Made by a program: the position numbers and the translations under genes
DNA from: Tetracentron sinense
Lineage: Eukaryota > Streptophyta > Magnoliopsida > Trochodendrales > Trochodendraceae
Reading direction: 5' to 3'
DNA: 64,000 nt
NCBI GenBank assembly: GCA_015143295.1
Contig: CM026553.1
Span: forward strand, 3,061,912 to 3,125,911
Shown here: positions 1 through 10,416 of the stretch, in pieces
How the letters are laid out: the number at the start of each line of letters is the position of its first letter
Numbering within the stretch: the stretch's first letter is position 1
Notes under the pieces: model-generated
What the model saw: the letters and a program-made list of their open reading frames with translations, nothing else
The model's database searches: none
What the model was told of the DNA's origin: nothing

Positions 1-499
1 TAACCAGCAATCAAACCCCTAGTCTGGCTAACTGGTCGATGATTTGAACTTTTTGGTCTCTGTTTTTTGAGAAAAGAAACTAGCGCTATAGATCCAAAAC
101 CTGAGGGCCTACGACTAAATCCCCTCCGATAATAGGAGGTGATTTTAATGCCCCCAGTAGTACGTTCGCAGAATAGGTTTCATTGTCACTAGAATAGGTT
201 ATGTTCACCCTCGTTCTCTCCTAGTTTAACAGCTTGTCAAAGTCTCAATAGAGCAAGGGAAATTTACGATTACTGTGTGAAAATTGAAAAGCGAGAACCA
301 AAATTGTAGTATCGGAGAATGTAGGGGTGTACCGCTCATGCTAAGTTGCCTAACTTGCACAATTCCAACGTAGGACCTAGAGGCACCGATTCTGTCTCTG
401 TTGGTGGTTCAATGACCAGCAAGGCATATCATTCTTAATTTGGAAACACCTACCCCTCATACAATTGTGAAAACAAGTAATGCACACTAAATTCATCTT
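1..499. other. Unassigned intergenic sequence
   Basis: I see no gene, LTR boundary or tandem repeat here. The stretch lies directly upstream of the copia remnant and could be its decayed integrase region, but I cannot recognise integrase motifs in any frame. Confidence 0.4.
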
Positions 500-1423
500 T
501 CAGTTCAAGGAGAAATCGAAATTAATGATGGTTCAAGCCCAACCAAGCATCAAGAGGAAGGAAGTTGAGGTTGCAAAAGTAGTTGAACCTAGAAGAAGCT
601 CAAGAGGCAGAATATCAAAGGACTTCAGTTTTGATTAACTGATGTGTATAGTAGAGAACAATCATACTACTTACGCAAAAGCAATGTTGTCACACAATGC
701 AGCACTCTAGAAGGAAGCAAATGCAACTGAGATGCGTTCAATCATGTCCTTCCAACAACACGTGGATGCTAGTGGACCTGTCACCTGGGAGAAAGTCAAT
801 TGGATGCAAGTGGATCTTCAGGATGAAGCTAAGGTCCTATGGAAAAATCAAGAAGTAAAAGGCTAGAATTGTCACAAAGGAGTTAAGAAAACAAGGTCTC
901 AATTATTTTGATACCTACACCCTTGTAATGAGGATAACAACCATCAAATTAGTGATACCTCCGGCTGTATTCAATTATCTGATTATTCATATGCTGCATT
1001 AAAACAGCATACCTTAGGAGGAGACCCATATAGAGCATCCAAAAGGATACATATTTCCAAATAATGAAAAGAAAGAATTTAAGTTGCTAAAGTCCCTTTA
1101 TGGAACTAAGCATGTGTCAAAATAGTTGCATAACAAGTTCAAAAGAATCCTCCTTGCTTATGGTTAACAAATTAACAGTGGAGATACTTGCATGTACAGC
1201 GAATTCAAGGAAAACTTCAACGTTATAATCTTCTTGTACATAGATGACATGCTCATCTTTCGAACTAATTTGGATAGTGTATGAACACTTAAAAGTTATA
1301 ATCCGCCAACTTAGACATTAAGGAGTTGAGTTAATTCGATGTTATACTGGGTGTCAAGATAAACAGAAACATAGATGGGATAGCTCTCACGCAGTCCAGA
1401 TATCAGTTTGTTTTTAAAAAGAC
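500..1423 (+). pseudogene. Ty1/copia pol remnant (reverse transcriptase part)
   Basis: Decayed copy of the copia RT region, read across frames. In order: a RRSSRGRISKDFSFD segment near 580-636 that matches the linker before copia RT; KEANATEMRSIMS near 712; WMLVDLSPGRKSIGCKW near 762 (the family's NTW-LVDLPPG-K-IGCKW block); KARIVTK; YFDTY near 905; an EHPKGYIFP block; LLKSLYGTKH near 1085; the catalytic block LYIDDMLIF at 1234-1260 (family Y-V-D-D); and FDVILGVKI-type sequence near 1345. Reading needs several frameshifts and contains in-frame stops, for example a TAG near 711 where the family has W. No copia LTR, gag or RNase H is visible, and the copy ends abruptly where the tandem duplication begins. 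The family call is firm; this is not a functional gene. Confidence 0.85.
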
Positions 1424-1431
1424 CAGAATTT

Positions 1432-2035
1432 GGAATGTTACCAAACAATCTTTGAATATAACCCTTTGGGCTGTTATTCGGATACTGGATTTCTAGAATT
1501 CAGTTGGATTAGTTTGGAATTCCATCTGCATTTAATTCCAAAAGGCTTTATTTAGAATCTATTGGTAACCATTCATTTTGTATCCTTCCTTTGAGAAATC
1601 TTTTGGTCCAGCAATAAAGGGCGTCCTATTTGATTTGCATTCTTTGTAAATCAGTTTTATCTTTATTTAAGCTTAACCTAATTATCTAAGAATCCGAATT
1701 CGAACTGAGTTAATCTAGATTAATATAAATTGATCAGATAATTATTTGGTGTGTTACCAAACAATCTTTGCATATAACCCTTTGGGCTGTTATTCGGATA
1801 CTGGATTTTTAGAATACAGTTGGATTAGTTTGGAATTCCATCTGCATTTAGTTCAAAAAAGGCTTTATTTAGAATTTATTGGTAATCCTTCATTTGAGAG
1901 ATCCTTTGGTCCAGCAATAAGGGGCGTACTATTTGATTTACATTCTTTGTAAATTAGTTATATCTTTATTTAAGAATCCAAATTCAAACTAAGTTAAACT
2001 GGATTAAGATAAAATTGTCAGATAATTATTTGGGT
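1432..2035. repeat. Tandem duplication, about 316-bp period
   Basis: Two head-to-tail copies: 1432 to about 1750 and 1748 to about 2035. Both begin with TTACCAAACAATCTTTG, continue through TTTGGGCTGTTATTCGGATA and end with GATAATTATTTGG. The second copy carries a few small deletions. No coding capacity or LTR ends are evident. The unit could be a tandem genomic duplication or part of an unknown element. Confidence 0.75.
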
Positions 2036-2385
2036 ATCCAGAAGAGCAGGGTTGGAGCTAGTATATTGTAGGAGGCACATTTGATTTAAGGGATGGGGAT
2101 TCGGGGGCGTAGCCACTGAAATTTTTATTTTTTTTGATCACTAAGTTTGTGGATCATCTCATCCATACATTTTGTACATATCCTACAGGTATTGTTTCTC
2201 CTTGTTTATAGGAGCAATTGTCCTCTTGCCCTATGGCTATGCCCTATTAAATAATATAATATGTTTTTTTTTTTAAAGTTCAGGGAGCAGTTGCCCCCTT
2301 GTCCAATGACTATGCCCTATTAAATAATTAAACAAAATAGTTAAAAGATATTTTTTTTGAAAATTCAATGGGAAAGATGCTCCAT
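2036..2385. other. AT-rich spacer with a short direct duplication
   Basis: No gene is seen. A segment near 2205-2265 containing CTATGCCCTATTAAATAAT recurs about 75 bp later (2280-2335), each copy followed by an A/T-rich run. It looks like a small local duplication. Confidence 0.4.
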
Positions 2386-2387
2386 GA

Positions 2388-2770
2388 CTAATCCTCCACG
2401 GTTATATCCAAACTCCTTGGAGTCCGGTTACAACATATCCTTTAACTCTAGTTAACAACTTTAAACTTTAGAGTTAATTTTTTTCTTCTAGAAACCAAGG
2501 TTAGGTGGTTGAACCCTAAGGGTTAATGAATCTTGATCACAATCAAGAGGAATTAAAAGAGACATGTGTTGACCTATGGGTTGTGGCCGGAGAAGTTGGG
2601 CTCAGGGGTCAGGATTGCTACTATTTTTTTTTTATTGCATTTGAGTTTGTTAGCTTGTAAACTCTTGTTTTGCATGCTCTCTTGTCCCCTGTATCCTTGT
2701 CATTCTATTTATATATATTGCTTGGTTACCAATCAAAAAAAGGAGTTTGGTTATAACAGTAGAGGATTCT
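2388..2770. mobile_element. Small TIR element with nested pieces
   Basis: Sequences at 2388-2418 and 2740-2770 are inverted repeats of each other (about 26 of 31 positions match; inner end CCAAACTCCTT). Between them lie a third arm-like copy of the fold-back repeat found at 2851-3188 (about 2480-2585) and a T-rich stretch from about 2590 to 2738. The T-rich stretch ends in TTGGTTACCAATCAAAAAAA, which resembles the 3' tail of a plant LINE or a retroposed transcript. I infer a nested non-autonomous transposon cluster. The LINE-tail reading is weak, and I found no clear target duplication. Confidence 0.45.
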
Positions 2771-2850
2771 AAATCCTTAGTAAACTATATTATTTTCAAA
2801 AAAATTCAAAAGCTTTTAAGAAAATTCAAAAGCTGAGGGCACCCACCTGA

Positions 2851-3188
2851 GATCGAATCATAGCCAATCGCGATTGAACTCGGGAAGAGTTCAATCACAC
2901 CCACAGGCCAATACATGTCCCTTTCAACCCCTATTAATTGTGGTTAAGATTTACGAACCCTTGGGGTTCAACAATATAACCTTAGTTTTTAGAAAAATAT
3001 TAAACTCTAGTTAAGGATTTTTACCCTTAGGGTTAATATTTTTTAGAAAAACTAAAGTTATATTGTTGAACCCCAAAGGTTAGTGAATTTTAACCACAGT
3101 TAATAGGGTTAAAAGGGATGCGTGTTGGCTTGTGGGTGCGATTGAACTCTCCTCGAGTTCAATTGCAATTGGCTATGATTGGATCTCC
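2851..3188. repeat. Fold-back inverted repeat with arms of about 150 bp
   Basis: The left arm (about 2851-3003) is the reverse complement, with roughly 10-15% mismatch by eye, of the right arm (about 3033-3188). The loop is only about 30 bp. Shared blocks include TGAACTC near the outer part and GGGGTTCAACAATATAAC in the middle. The transcript would form a long hairpin. This fits a fold-back MITE and could be a source of small RNA. Confidence 0.75.
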
Positions 3189-3696
3189 ATCCACCTCCAT
3201 GCCCCTTGGCTCCGCCCCTGTGGAAGGGGCTAAGAACAAGTTCCTACAGGTAGTGGAAGCTTGTAGATGAATGGATCAAGTCCTAACTAGATACAACCCT
3301 GAAGATAGTGTTTCCATTCAATCCCTTGCACGTCAGAGGCACTAACTATCGTCAAGAAGCATATTACATACCTCTTGGCTGGGTTTGGTTAATTAATCAA
3401 GTGGATAATTAAGTGGCTATTGGTGCAAGATAAATAAATTACTAAGCAATATTTCCAACAATGATGGTAGATGAGTGAATTGTGTCATGCTAGAATTTTG
3501 CTACCATCGAGGTAAAAATTAAGGTATTTAAACGTATTCCAGTGCAGACCTGGGTTTGGAGTCGTCTTACCACAAAATGAAAGCTTACAATTCAAGAGAG
3601 CTGACATAGTGATAAAGAAGTCAAAATATTCAAGCTTGGTGCAACCAAAACTGTATCTATTTGCAATTTTGCATATATATTATAACAGTGTTAGAT
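3189..3696. other. Unassigned spacer
   Basis: No coding, repeat or RNA feature is recognised. Short low-complexity A/T patches only. Confidence 0.35.
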
Positions 3697-3752
3697 ACAC
3701 ACACACGCACACACACACACATATATATATATATGAAGAGAGAGAGAGAGAT
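3697..3752. repeat. Compound microsatellite (AC)n(AT)n(AG)n
   Basis: An alternating AC run with one G interruption, then AT, then AG dinucleotides, directly visible. Confidence 0.95.
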
Positions 3753-3879
3753 CTGTAAAGAAATGCTACATAAACTCCCGCACATACATATACACAACGA
3801 AAGGAATTCACTCATTCATATGAAACAAAAAGTCAATAACACAGTTACATTTTCCTAGTCCATGTTGGGCGTATGCCAA

Positions 3880-3970
3880 CAAGCACTTGCTCAGATGGCA
3901 GAGTGCCCCCTTTCGTGTGGGTGGTCTTAGTTAGAGTCTGGAGAGCGGGAGTTGATATGACCTCTCCACT
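3880..3970 (+). other. Possible tRNA-derived SINE head
   Basis: CTTGCTCAGATGGCAGAG resembles a pol III A box (T-R-G-Y-N-N-A-R-N-N-G), and GGTCTTAGTTAGAGTCTGG about 30 bp further on resembles a decayed B box (GGTTCGANTCC). The spacing is right for a tRNA-derived SINE, but the B box is poor and no tail or target duplication is clear. Confidence 0.3.
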
Positions 3971-4591
3971 AACCTGCTAACCTGACTAATCCGACTAACA
4001 AGTAAACGACTAGGTACAACACCCCCAAAAAAATATGGGGCATGCATTAAAGAGGCATGAACACTATATTGTTCTAAGATAAACAAATCCTTGGAATACC
4101 AGTAGGAAAGTGTGTCCCATATAAATTGGGTAAAGCATGGGCACTTGTCCTAGAAGTACCAGTACCCAATACATGTCCGACACAGGTATTTAATCCAAAA
4201 TGGTTCTGGTTTAAGATTGAGACAAAATTAAGTGATCACCGAGTCCTTACACCATAATTTGAAGAAGAAAGGAACTTGGGAATTAATTGCTCCTCTCTAT
4301 CAAGTCAAAAGAGTCTTTAGACAAAAGGGGTATCCGGTCTTAATTAAATGTGTTTATTCTACAGATTTCAATTTCTATTGTCAGACATTGTAGTAGCATT
4401 TCTAGCCAAAAGAAGAAGAAGAAAATATTGTAGTTTTCTTTCCATCTAGACTTCAAATTGTAACAGATAAAACAGCAGAAAAGTTCTCAAATTCACATAA
4501 AGACCCAAATTCATCCATTAAATTGAAGATACTCAAATGCCCAGAAGAGCCCATTTTTTTCAAAAGGAAAGGTAGAAAACTGTCAGTGACA
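3971..4591. other. Unassigned spacer
   Basis: No supported feature. A short GAAGAAGAAGAAGAA run occurs near 4410. Confidence 0.35.
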
Positions 4592-4625
4592 AACACACAC
4601 ACGCGTAGAGAGAGAGAGAGAGAGA
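4592..4625. repeat. Compound microsatellite (AC)n(AG)n
   Basis: AC repeats followed by GCGT and then AG repeats, directly visible. Same architecture as 3697-3752. Confidence 0.9.
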
Positions 4626-4867
4626 ACCTTTGTGGTTGGCAGCGAGTTCTTGAAGGGTGGTCGTAGCAGGTAAGGAGGGAAGAGACAGAGACTTTATCAG
4701 GCGGGCGGGAAGCTGCATGTTTTAACAGAGACTACTTTCCAACTGGTAAGGATAGAATAATGAACCTCAAAGATAAGGGTGAATGATTTACAAGGGACTG
4801 TTTGGTTTCAGGCGTAGCTCTATCCCTGATACACTCAGCTATTCATTATTTTGTTAGATATACTTCA

Positions 4868-5164
4868 AAGGCCACGGATTCTCTCCGCCACATGCCAGAA
4901 AATTGGTCTCAGGCTATCACAATGTGTGCCACATGTGGCAAAGTAGTCATTTAAGTGATAAAGTGGTGAGAAAAAGGGGTAGAGATATCAAGTAGAGAGA
5001 AGTCAAAATCCTGGGAGACAATGAAATGACTTCTCCCTTTTTTATCGCCACATGTCGCACACATTGTGGTAGCCCGAGACCACTTTTCTGGCATCTGCCA
5101 GAGAGAATCCGAGGCCTCAGCCTGAGACCACTTTTCTGGCATCTGTCAGAGAGAATCTGAGGCC
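4868..5164. mobile_element. MITE with 7-bp target-site duplication
   Basis: A 297-bp element flanked by TACTTCA at 4861-4867 and 5165-5171. Its ends are inverted repeats: AAGGCCACGGATTCTCTC on the left, and the reverse complement of GAGAGAATCTGAGGCC on the right. The inverted similarity continues inward for about 80 bp (GTCTCAGGCTATCACAATGT). The right terminal module of about 44 bp is duplicated in tandem (about 5076-5120 and 5121-5164). The TSD length and short size point to a hAT- or Mutator-like non-autonomous element. There is no transposase. Confidence 0.75.
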
Positions 5165-5203
5165 TACTTCAGAGCTATCGAGAGGTCGTGTGTTTCTACT
5201 CAT

Positions 5204-5575
5204 AACTACAAGAAAGCTACCAACTAGCAACAAAATAATAGAGACAGAAAACTAGTTTGTCTCTAATACCGCACTTATAGAGACGGAAAACCATTCCGTC
5301 ACTAATATATATTCCAACACTTATTTACATTTTATTAAGAAAACAATAATTAGTGATGGAATATTTTTCGTCTCTAATGTTTTTAGAGACATAATTTTTT
5401 GTTAGTGACGGAAAGTATGTCTCTTTTGTGAAAGATCATCAGAGACAGAAATATATTTGTCTCTAAACCTTAAATAGTGTTAGAGACGAAAATATATCCG
5501 TCTCTAAACCTTAAATAGTATTAGAGACAAATATAGTTCCGTCTCTGATAATCTTATATACATATTCCCTAACTC
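5204..5575 (+). mobile_element. CACTA (En/Spm)-like terminal region, decayed
   Basis: AACTACAAGAAA at 5205-5216 differs by one base from the standard CACTA terminus CACTACAAGAAA. It is followed by about ten short subterminal repeats in both orientations with the core AGAGACGGAA or TTCCGTCTCT (near 5253, 5286, 5305, 5368, 5418, 5445, 5487, 5530). Such subterminal repeats are where the family's transposase-accessory protein binds. No matching opposite terminus and no TNPA/TNPD coding sequence were found, so this is probably a truncated end. Confidence 0.6.
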
Positions 5576-5663
5576 ACAAAAATCATTCCCTCCCCCCCCC
5601 CCAAAGCTCCTATTCTCTACTCTGACCACCTTCGACCACCCCCGCTGGTCGGTAAGTCTTTTG
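5576..5663. other. Short C-rich and pyrimidine-rich spacer
   Basis: Contains a run of C at about 5590-5602 and pyrimidine-rich sequence. It may be the leader next to the CACTA end. Confidence 0.3.
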
Positions 5664-5850
5664 AGCTCTCTCTATATATCTCTCTCTGTCTCTCTCTATC
5701 TCTTGTCTCTCTCTCTGTGTCTCATTCTCTCTCGCTCTCTCTCTCTACCGAGCTCTCTATCTCTCTCTCCTGTCTTTGTCTCATTCTCTCTCTATCAAGC
5801 ATCTCTCTGTCTCTTTGTCTCTCTCTCTATCTCTCTCTCAAGCTTCTCTT
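5664..5850. repeat. CT-rich microsatellite region
   Basis: Imperfect CTCTCTGTCTCT-type repeats over nearly 190 bp. Any long Ser/Leu-rich reading frame across it is a product of the repeat. Confidence 0.9.
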
Positions 5851-6863
5851 TGGTTGAAATTTTTTTCATAGTTCTTCGCACTCTCTCTGCAATTTTCAGA
5901 TCTGAAATCCTCTTTTTGGAGCTTATTGGAGGAGCGGAATCATTCAATTCACTTTCGAGGTTCAATTGTTTCAAGTATATTGCAGATTTAGTTAACGTTT
6001 TATAAATCGCCAATTCTAGGGATGTAGCTATGTGCTTAAAGCTTATTTACTTCTAATGATGTTTTGGTTTGAGCTTCTGAATCTATTTGTGCTTCTTCAT
6101 ATTAACACTAGCAATTATAGGTTATTATGTTAGGGAATTTTTTTTGTAATTTTTAGTTTTTTTTATTTATTTTAATTTCCTATTCTTGTTGGATACATGG
6201 GTACTGGTTCTCATTGTTGTTGCCATGAGATTTATGTGTATAAGGCTGATGTATTTGGAAGGTTTTTATACAAAGGAATAATACGGTGATTTGAGGTGGG
6301 AATTTGGTTCTGTTTTAGGGGTTTTGAGATTGATTTTGGGAATTGATTTGTGTGTTTTAGGGGTTTTTACTTTATTTGGTGGTTCTAGAGATGGGTTATT
6401 TTATGTGTGTTCTCATTGTTGCTGCATGATATTTAGAGTCATCCTAAACTTGTTGGAAATTAGTTTTCTTGTCTTTAAATAGAAGAAATAGATAGTTGGT
6501 CATTTGTTCATTCATAATATAAATTTTTTTTTTAATTATAATGAGTCCAAGTACAAATATGAGTTTTTGTGTGATGCAATTTCTTTGTATTTCTACATGT
6601 GTAGCCTTCCTACCAAATTGACAAAGTTATAAAGGAACTACAGTTGAGAACGAACCATGTTCTTTTACCAGGACTCTATTTAATGTAACATTTGTTAATA
6701 CTTTGTATATGATTATGATGTATGGTTATTCGGATTCAGATTAAACTAATGAAATACTTCGACATGCGAGATGAAGTACATTCAAATTTGGGCGAGGCAT
6801 TGCCCGAAATTGCACAACCCAACGTTGTACGATTGTATGACATTGGACTAGATGTTGATAATA
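5851..6863. other. Unassigned AT-rich region
   Basis: No recognisable gene. An open stretch near 6740-6860 (plus strand) reads DMRDEVHSNLGEALPEIAQ, a composition that looks coding, but I do not recognise it and it is cut by the LTR that starts at 6864. It could be a CACTA exon fragment or chance. Confidence 0.35.
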
Positions 6864-7033
6864 TGTCGCGCCCCAAAATCCCACCAAAGTTAAAGTGAGA
6901 CCTTGACTTAATCATCAAACCATCATATCATCCTATCATAAAACATTTAAGGCAATCTAAAATATGAACCTGAAAATTTTTCTTCAATTAATCATGATCA
7001 AATCTAATATCTCAAATTAAAACTAAAACATAT
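6864..7033 (-). mobile_element. LTR copy A, first part (Tekay-like, minus strand)
   Basis: Starts with TGTCGCGCCCCAAAATCCCA, the reverse complement of the 3' end of the LTRs of element G (57598 and 63253). The match runs collinearly for 170 bp and then breaks exactly at the insertion site of element B; it resumes at 24229. CATAT at 7029-7033 is one copy of B's target duplication. Only LTR sequence of this copy is visible. Confidence 0.85.
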
Positions 7034-7059
7034 TGTAAGCACCCAATTTTTACATCCCT

Positions 7060-7400
7060 TCTTAACCATAGTTAAACTCCCTAACCCTAGGTTAACCCCA
7101 GTCAACCCTGAGTAAACCCTAGGACATCCCTTTTTAACCCTAGGTAAACCCTAGGTTACTCCTCAATCAAACCCTAGGTCTAACCCTAGGACACCCCTTC
7201 TTAACCATAGTTAAACTTCCTGACCCTGGTTAACCTCAGGCAAACCCTAGGTCAACCATAGGTAAACCCTAGCTAAACCCTAGGTCAAACCCCAGTTAAA
7301 CCCTACTTTAAACTCTAGTTAACCATAGGTTAAACCCTAGTTAACCCTAGGTCAACCATAGTCCACTCCAAGACAACCCTAGGACTAGCCCTAGCCTAGC
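7060..7400 (+). repeat. CCCTAGG / telo-box-like array in B 5' LTR
   Basis: Dozens of imperfect units such as GGTAAACCCTAGGTCAAACC. Many contain AAACCCTA, the plant telo-box sequence. The same block is in the 3' LTR (about 21520-21850) and, longer, in LTR copy C (about 26480-26970). The units are not true telomere repeats (CCCTAAA). Confidence 0.85.
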
Positions 7401-7555
7401 CCTACCACCCTAGGGCATGGGCCCAAGACCCATGTATAACCCTAAGGCCCCTAGGGCTTAAACCCTAGTCTGGGCCCAAACAGGGCCCAAAAATTCAAAA
7501 AAACCCAAGTCTTACCGCGTGCAAATAGGGCCAGACCTGTTCTGGGTAAAAACCA

Positions 7556-8509
7556 GTAATGGCGGTAGAAACTCTACCGCCATTACCAATTTAGCCTAGA
7601 GTGGGAATGGCGGTACTAGTTCTACCACCATTCCCAGTTTGTGTATTTTCAGTACGTAATTGCCCCCTTAGTGCTTAAGCATGCCTCCTGGTAGCCACAC
7701 TCCTCCCTGCGGCCTTCGCCTACCCCCGTCCTATTCTCCCCTGTGTCCCCAACTCCTCCTCCCATAAAATCTGAACCCCCTCAACCTTCATGGGTCATGC
7801 CATTTTTCTCCCCTGAGGATAATCCGAAATAATAAGGAGACGAACCCCTACCACAACCCTGTCTCAATCTTGTTCTCCACTAAATCGCCAGGCCAGCAGT
7901 ACTAGGAGCTCCCTAGGATTACCCAAGGCCCTCCTCTAGCCGTGCACCACCACCAAGCACTACCACCTCCACTGTTGAGGGTGTAGCAGCAAGGTAGGGC
8001 CTCCCCATACCCCTTTTTCTTTTCTGTGATTACCATGTGAGTCCCTAGTCCTATTCCAGAGAACTTTTGCTTGGCTTTTGGTCGCTATGAACACCATAAG
8101 GGGGATTCTCTTGCCTTCATCATAGGCATAAGGATCCCCCTCAAGGGAAAAACCCTTGGCCTCATGGCCCCGCAGCTCTCAGACCCTCTCCTGAGCTTCT
8201 GAGGGATCCTCGATTCATAAGGGATCCCCTAGAAGCAGCATGGTGCAGCCTAGGAGGGGCACAGTTTGGTTTTTGGAAAACTTCTAGAATGACAGTAAAC
8301 ACAATACCGTTATTCTGGATCTTCCTATTCCAATGGCCATAGGCCCTACTTTGGTTGAGCCCTGGTCAATTCTAAGGTCTTGACTTAGTCTCTAGGACCT
8401 TCCTGAGCCTACCCTGGTCCTTCTAGGCTAACCTCATAAGCTTAACCATAGTTAAAATGCTAAAAAAAGAAACTGTCCAAAATGACGGTAAACATTCTAC
8501 CGTCATTTT
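7556..8509 (+). repeat. Dispersed GGCGGTA hairpins in B 5' LTR
   Basis: At 7556-7586 is a perfect palindrome, arm GTAATGGCGGTAGA and loop AAC. At 7603-7635, arm GGGAATGGCGGTA with one mismatch. At 8286-8316, arm AGAATGACAGTA with two mismatches. At 8479-8509, a perfect arm AAAATGACGGTA. Weaker versions occur near 8690-8720 and 8735-8775. All share AAT-G-(C/A)-GGTA facing TACCG-CATT. Confidence 0.85.
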
Positions 8510-9090
8510 GGGATTTCATTTACAGTGTTTAGATGACCACTGTAGACCCGTCTTAGACCAAGCCTAGGTCCCACAATAGGCCCAAGACACATAGGGGAGT
8601 CCCCTAACCATCCTTGAGGACCCATGGCCAATGGGTTCACCCCTGACCTTACCCCTGACCTTGCAAACCCATTTCCAAAAATGCTTGAAATTGGCGATAA
8701 ATAGATCATCGTCATTCCAGTTCTGTAAAGAATTGAAAATTATGGTAATTCATTTACTGTCATTCTTGGTTTTTTCTGTTCATGGGTCATGCATCAGGTC
8801 CAAACTTGGTAGGAGGCCATTCTAGGCCCTACAAAACCACTTGGGTCCACCTCTGACTTGTCCAGACCCTTAATTGAGGTTAAGCTTAACCCCAGTTAAC
8901 TTTTAACCATGGTTAAACTCACTTAACCCTTGAAAAAATCTTTAAAAATTTTAAAAACATCTAAAAATGCTAAAAGACCAAAAACATAGGACTTTGGATC
9001 TCATAGCCATGGTTAGGAGCCCTAACCATGGTTAGCCCTCCTCCTTACTACGGTTAACCGAATTAACACATGGTTAAGCAAACCCTTGGC

Positions 9091-9345
9091 CTATCGGGCC
9101 CAAATTTGGCCTACCGGGCTAACCCTTGGGCTACTGGACCCAACCTTGGCCTACCGGACCCAATCTTAGCCTACCGGGCTAACCTTTGGCCTATCGGGCC
9201 CATCCTTGGCCTACAGGACCCAACCCTTAGCCTACCAGGCTAACCCTTGGCCTAGCCGTAGTCTACAAGACTAAAACCTTAGCCTACCGGGCTAACCCTT
9301 AGTCTGCCAGACTCAACCCCTAGCCTACCGGGCTACCCCTTAGCC
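9091..9345 (+). repeat. Short tandem repeat in B 5' LTR
   Basis: Units of about 17-18 bp of the type CCTACCGGGCTAACCCTTGG, more than ten imperfect copies. A homologous block lies at about 23530-23745 in the 3' LTR. Confidence 0.8.
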
Positions 9346-9835
9346 TTCGAGCTCCCTTTTTAACCTCCAGGCCCAAACCCATTGGACCATGCACTTGACT
9401 AACCCAGTCAACCACCTCTAACCTCCAAGCTAGAAACTTAAGCCACTCCGGTGCGCTCACACACTCTCTTTAGCCTCGACAAGGACTCATGTGCCAAAAC
9501 TACACTCGATCTGATCTCACCCTATGTGAGTACGTAGGCAACCCAATCCGGATTCGACCCTAGTTAGTTTTTCTTTCTTGGATTAGTATAAGCTAAAGAA
9601 TAAGACATTTGAATAATACTCGACATTAATTTGGCTTATACCTAGGAAGTAGGTAACAATTGCAAAATGGGGGTCCTAGGTGCCTAACACCACCTTGGGA
9701 CTTAACCGAACCTCTTACCTAGAACTCAAATGTATACTAAGACCTTATCCATACAATCTTGGGACCTATCCCTTAGAATAAACAGGTGGCGATTCTCAAT
9801 CCACTATGGGCGAACGAAATCCATGCTCACAGCTC

Positions 9836-9853
9836 TGGCGACTCTTCTAGGGA
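9836..9853 (+). other. Primer-binding site of element B
   Basis: TGGCGACTCTTCTAGGGA begins four bases after the 5' LTR. It resembles the TGGCGACTC-type sites used by Ogre-lineage elements and is complementary to the 3' end of a tRNA, probably tRNA-Arg. The tRNA identity is from family knowledge; the position is seen directly. Confidence 0.65.
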
Positions 9854-10416
9854 TCATATTTAAGGTTCAACTCGGAACCTAGGTTTAAGTCAAATAAACC
9901 TCAATATTATTCAAATGCCTTAGAATTTAGTTTAATACTAATTCTTTTATCTCTTTTGGGATATCGGACATCTCAGAATATATCTCTATTCAAATTTACA
10001 ATTTAGTCTAATTATTCAAATGCCTTAGAATTCAGACAGGTCTTTATAAGACTTATTTCCAGCCTTGACCTGATAGGCCCCCAGTTCTCAACAACCCGAG
10101 TAAAGTATATCGGACATCTGTCCGACTACCCTAGTGGAACACATGTGCCCTATCACACCCCATCAAAATCAAAAATCAAAAAATATACAATTATCACCAT
10201 CTTTGCATTTGCATTTGCATTTGCATACACAATACATTTACACAGAGTCTGTCTTTGTCCAGGTAGATGGCAGTACCTTCAGAGATTGTTAATTCAATGG
10301 GTCAACCGTCATGGCCCATATATTTGACCTCTCAACCGGCATGTGATGACAACCTCCAGAAATCAATTGAAGCCCTCACTCCTAGTCAGCATCTTATTTT
10401 GGCTCAGTAATATAAA

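Larger units (their letters stand above)
7034..9831 (+). repeat. 5' LTR of element B
   Basis: A 2798-bp LTR beginning TGTAAGCACC and ending ATGCTCACA. It aligns along nearly its whole length with about 21506-24223. Internal modules are a CCCTAGG-rich block (about 7060-7400), AATGGCGGTA hairpins (7556-8509), a CTACCGGGCTAACCCTT repeat block (about 9091-9345) and a conserved 3' part with AGTACGTAGGCAACCCAA near 9530. The R region and polyadenylation site are not defined from sequence alone. Confidence 0.9.

Noticed and set aside
5661-6005. 114-codon Ser/Leu-rich frame
   Set aside because: Translation of the CT microsatellite; not a gene.
7060-7400. Interstitial telomere
   Set aside because: Units are CCCTAGG-based, not (CCCTAAA)n, and the block is part of an LTR present in several copies.
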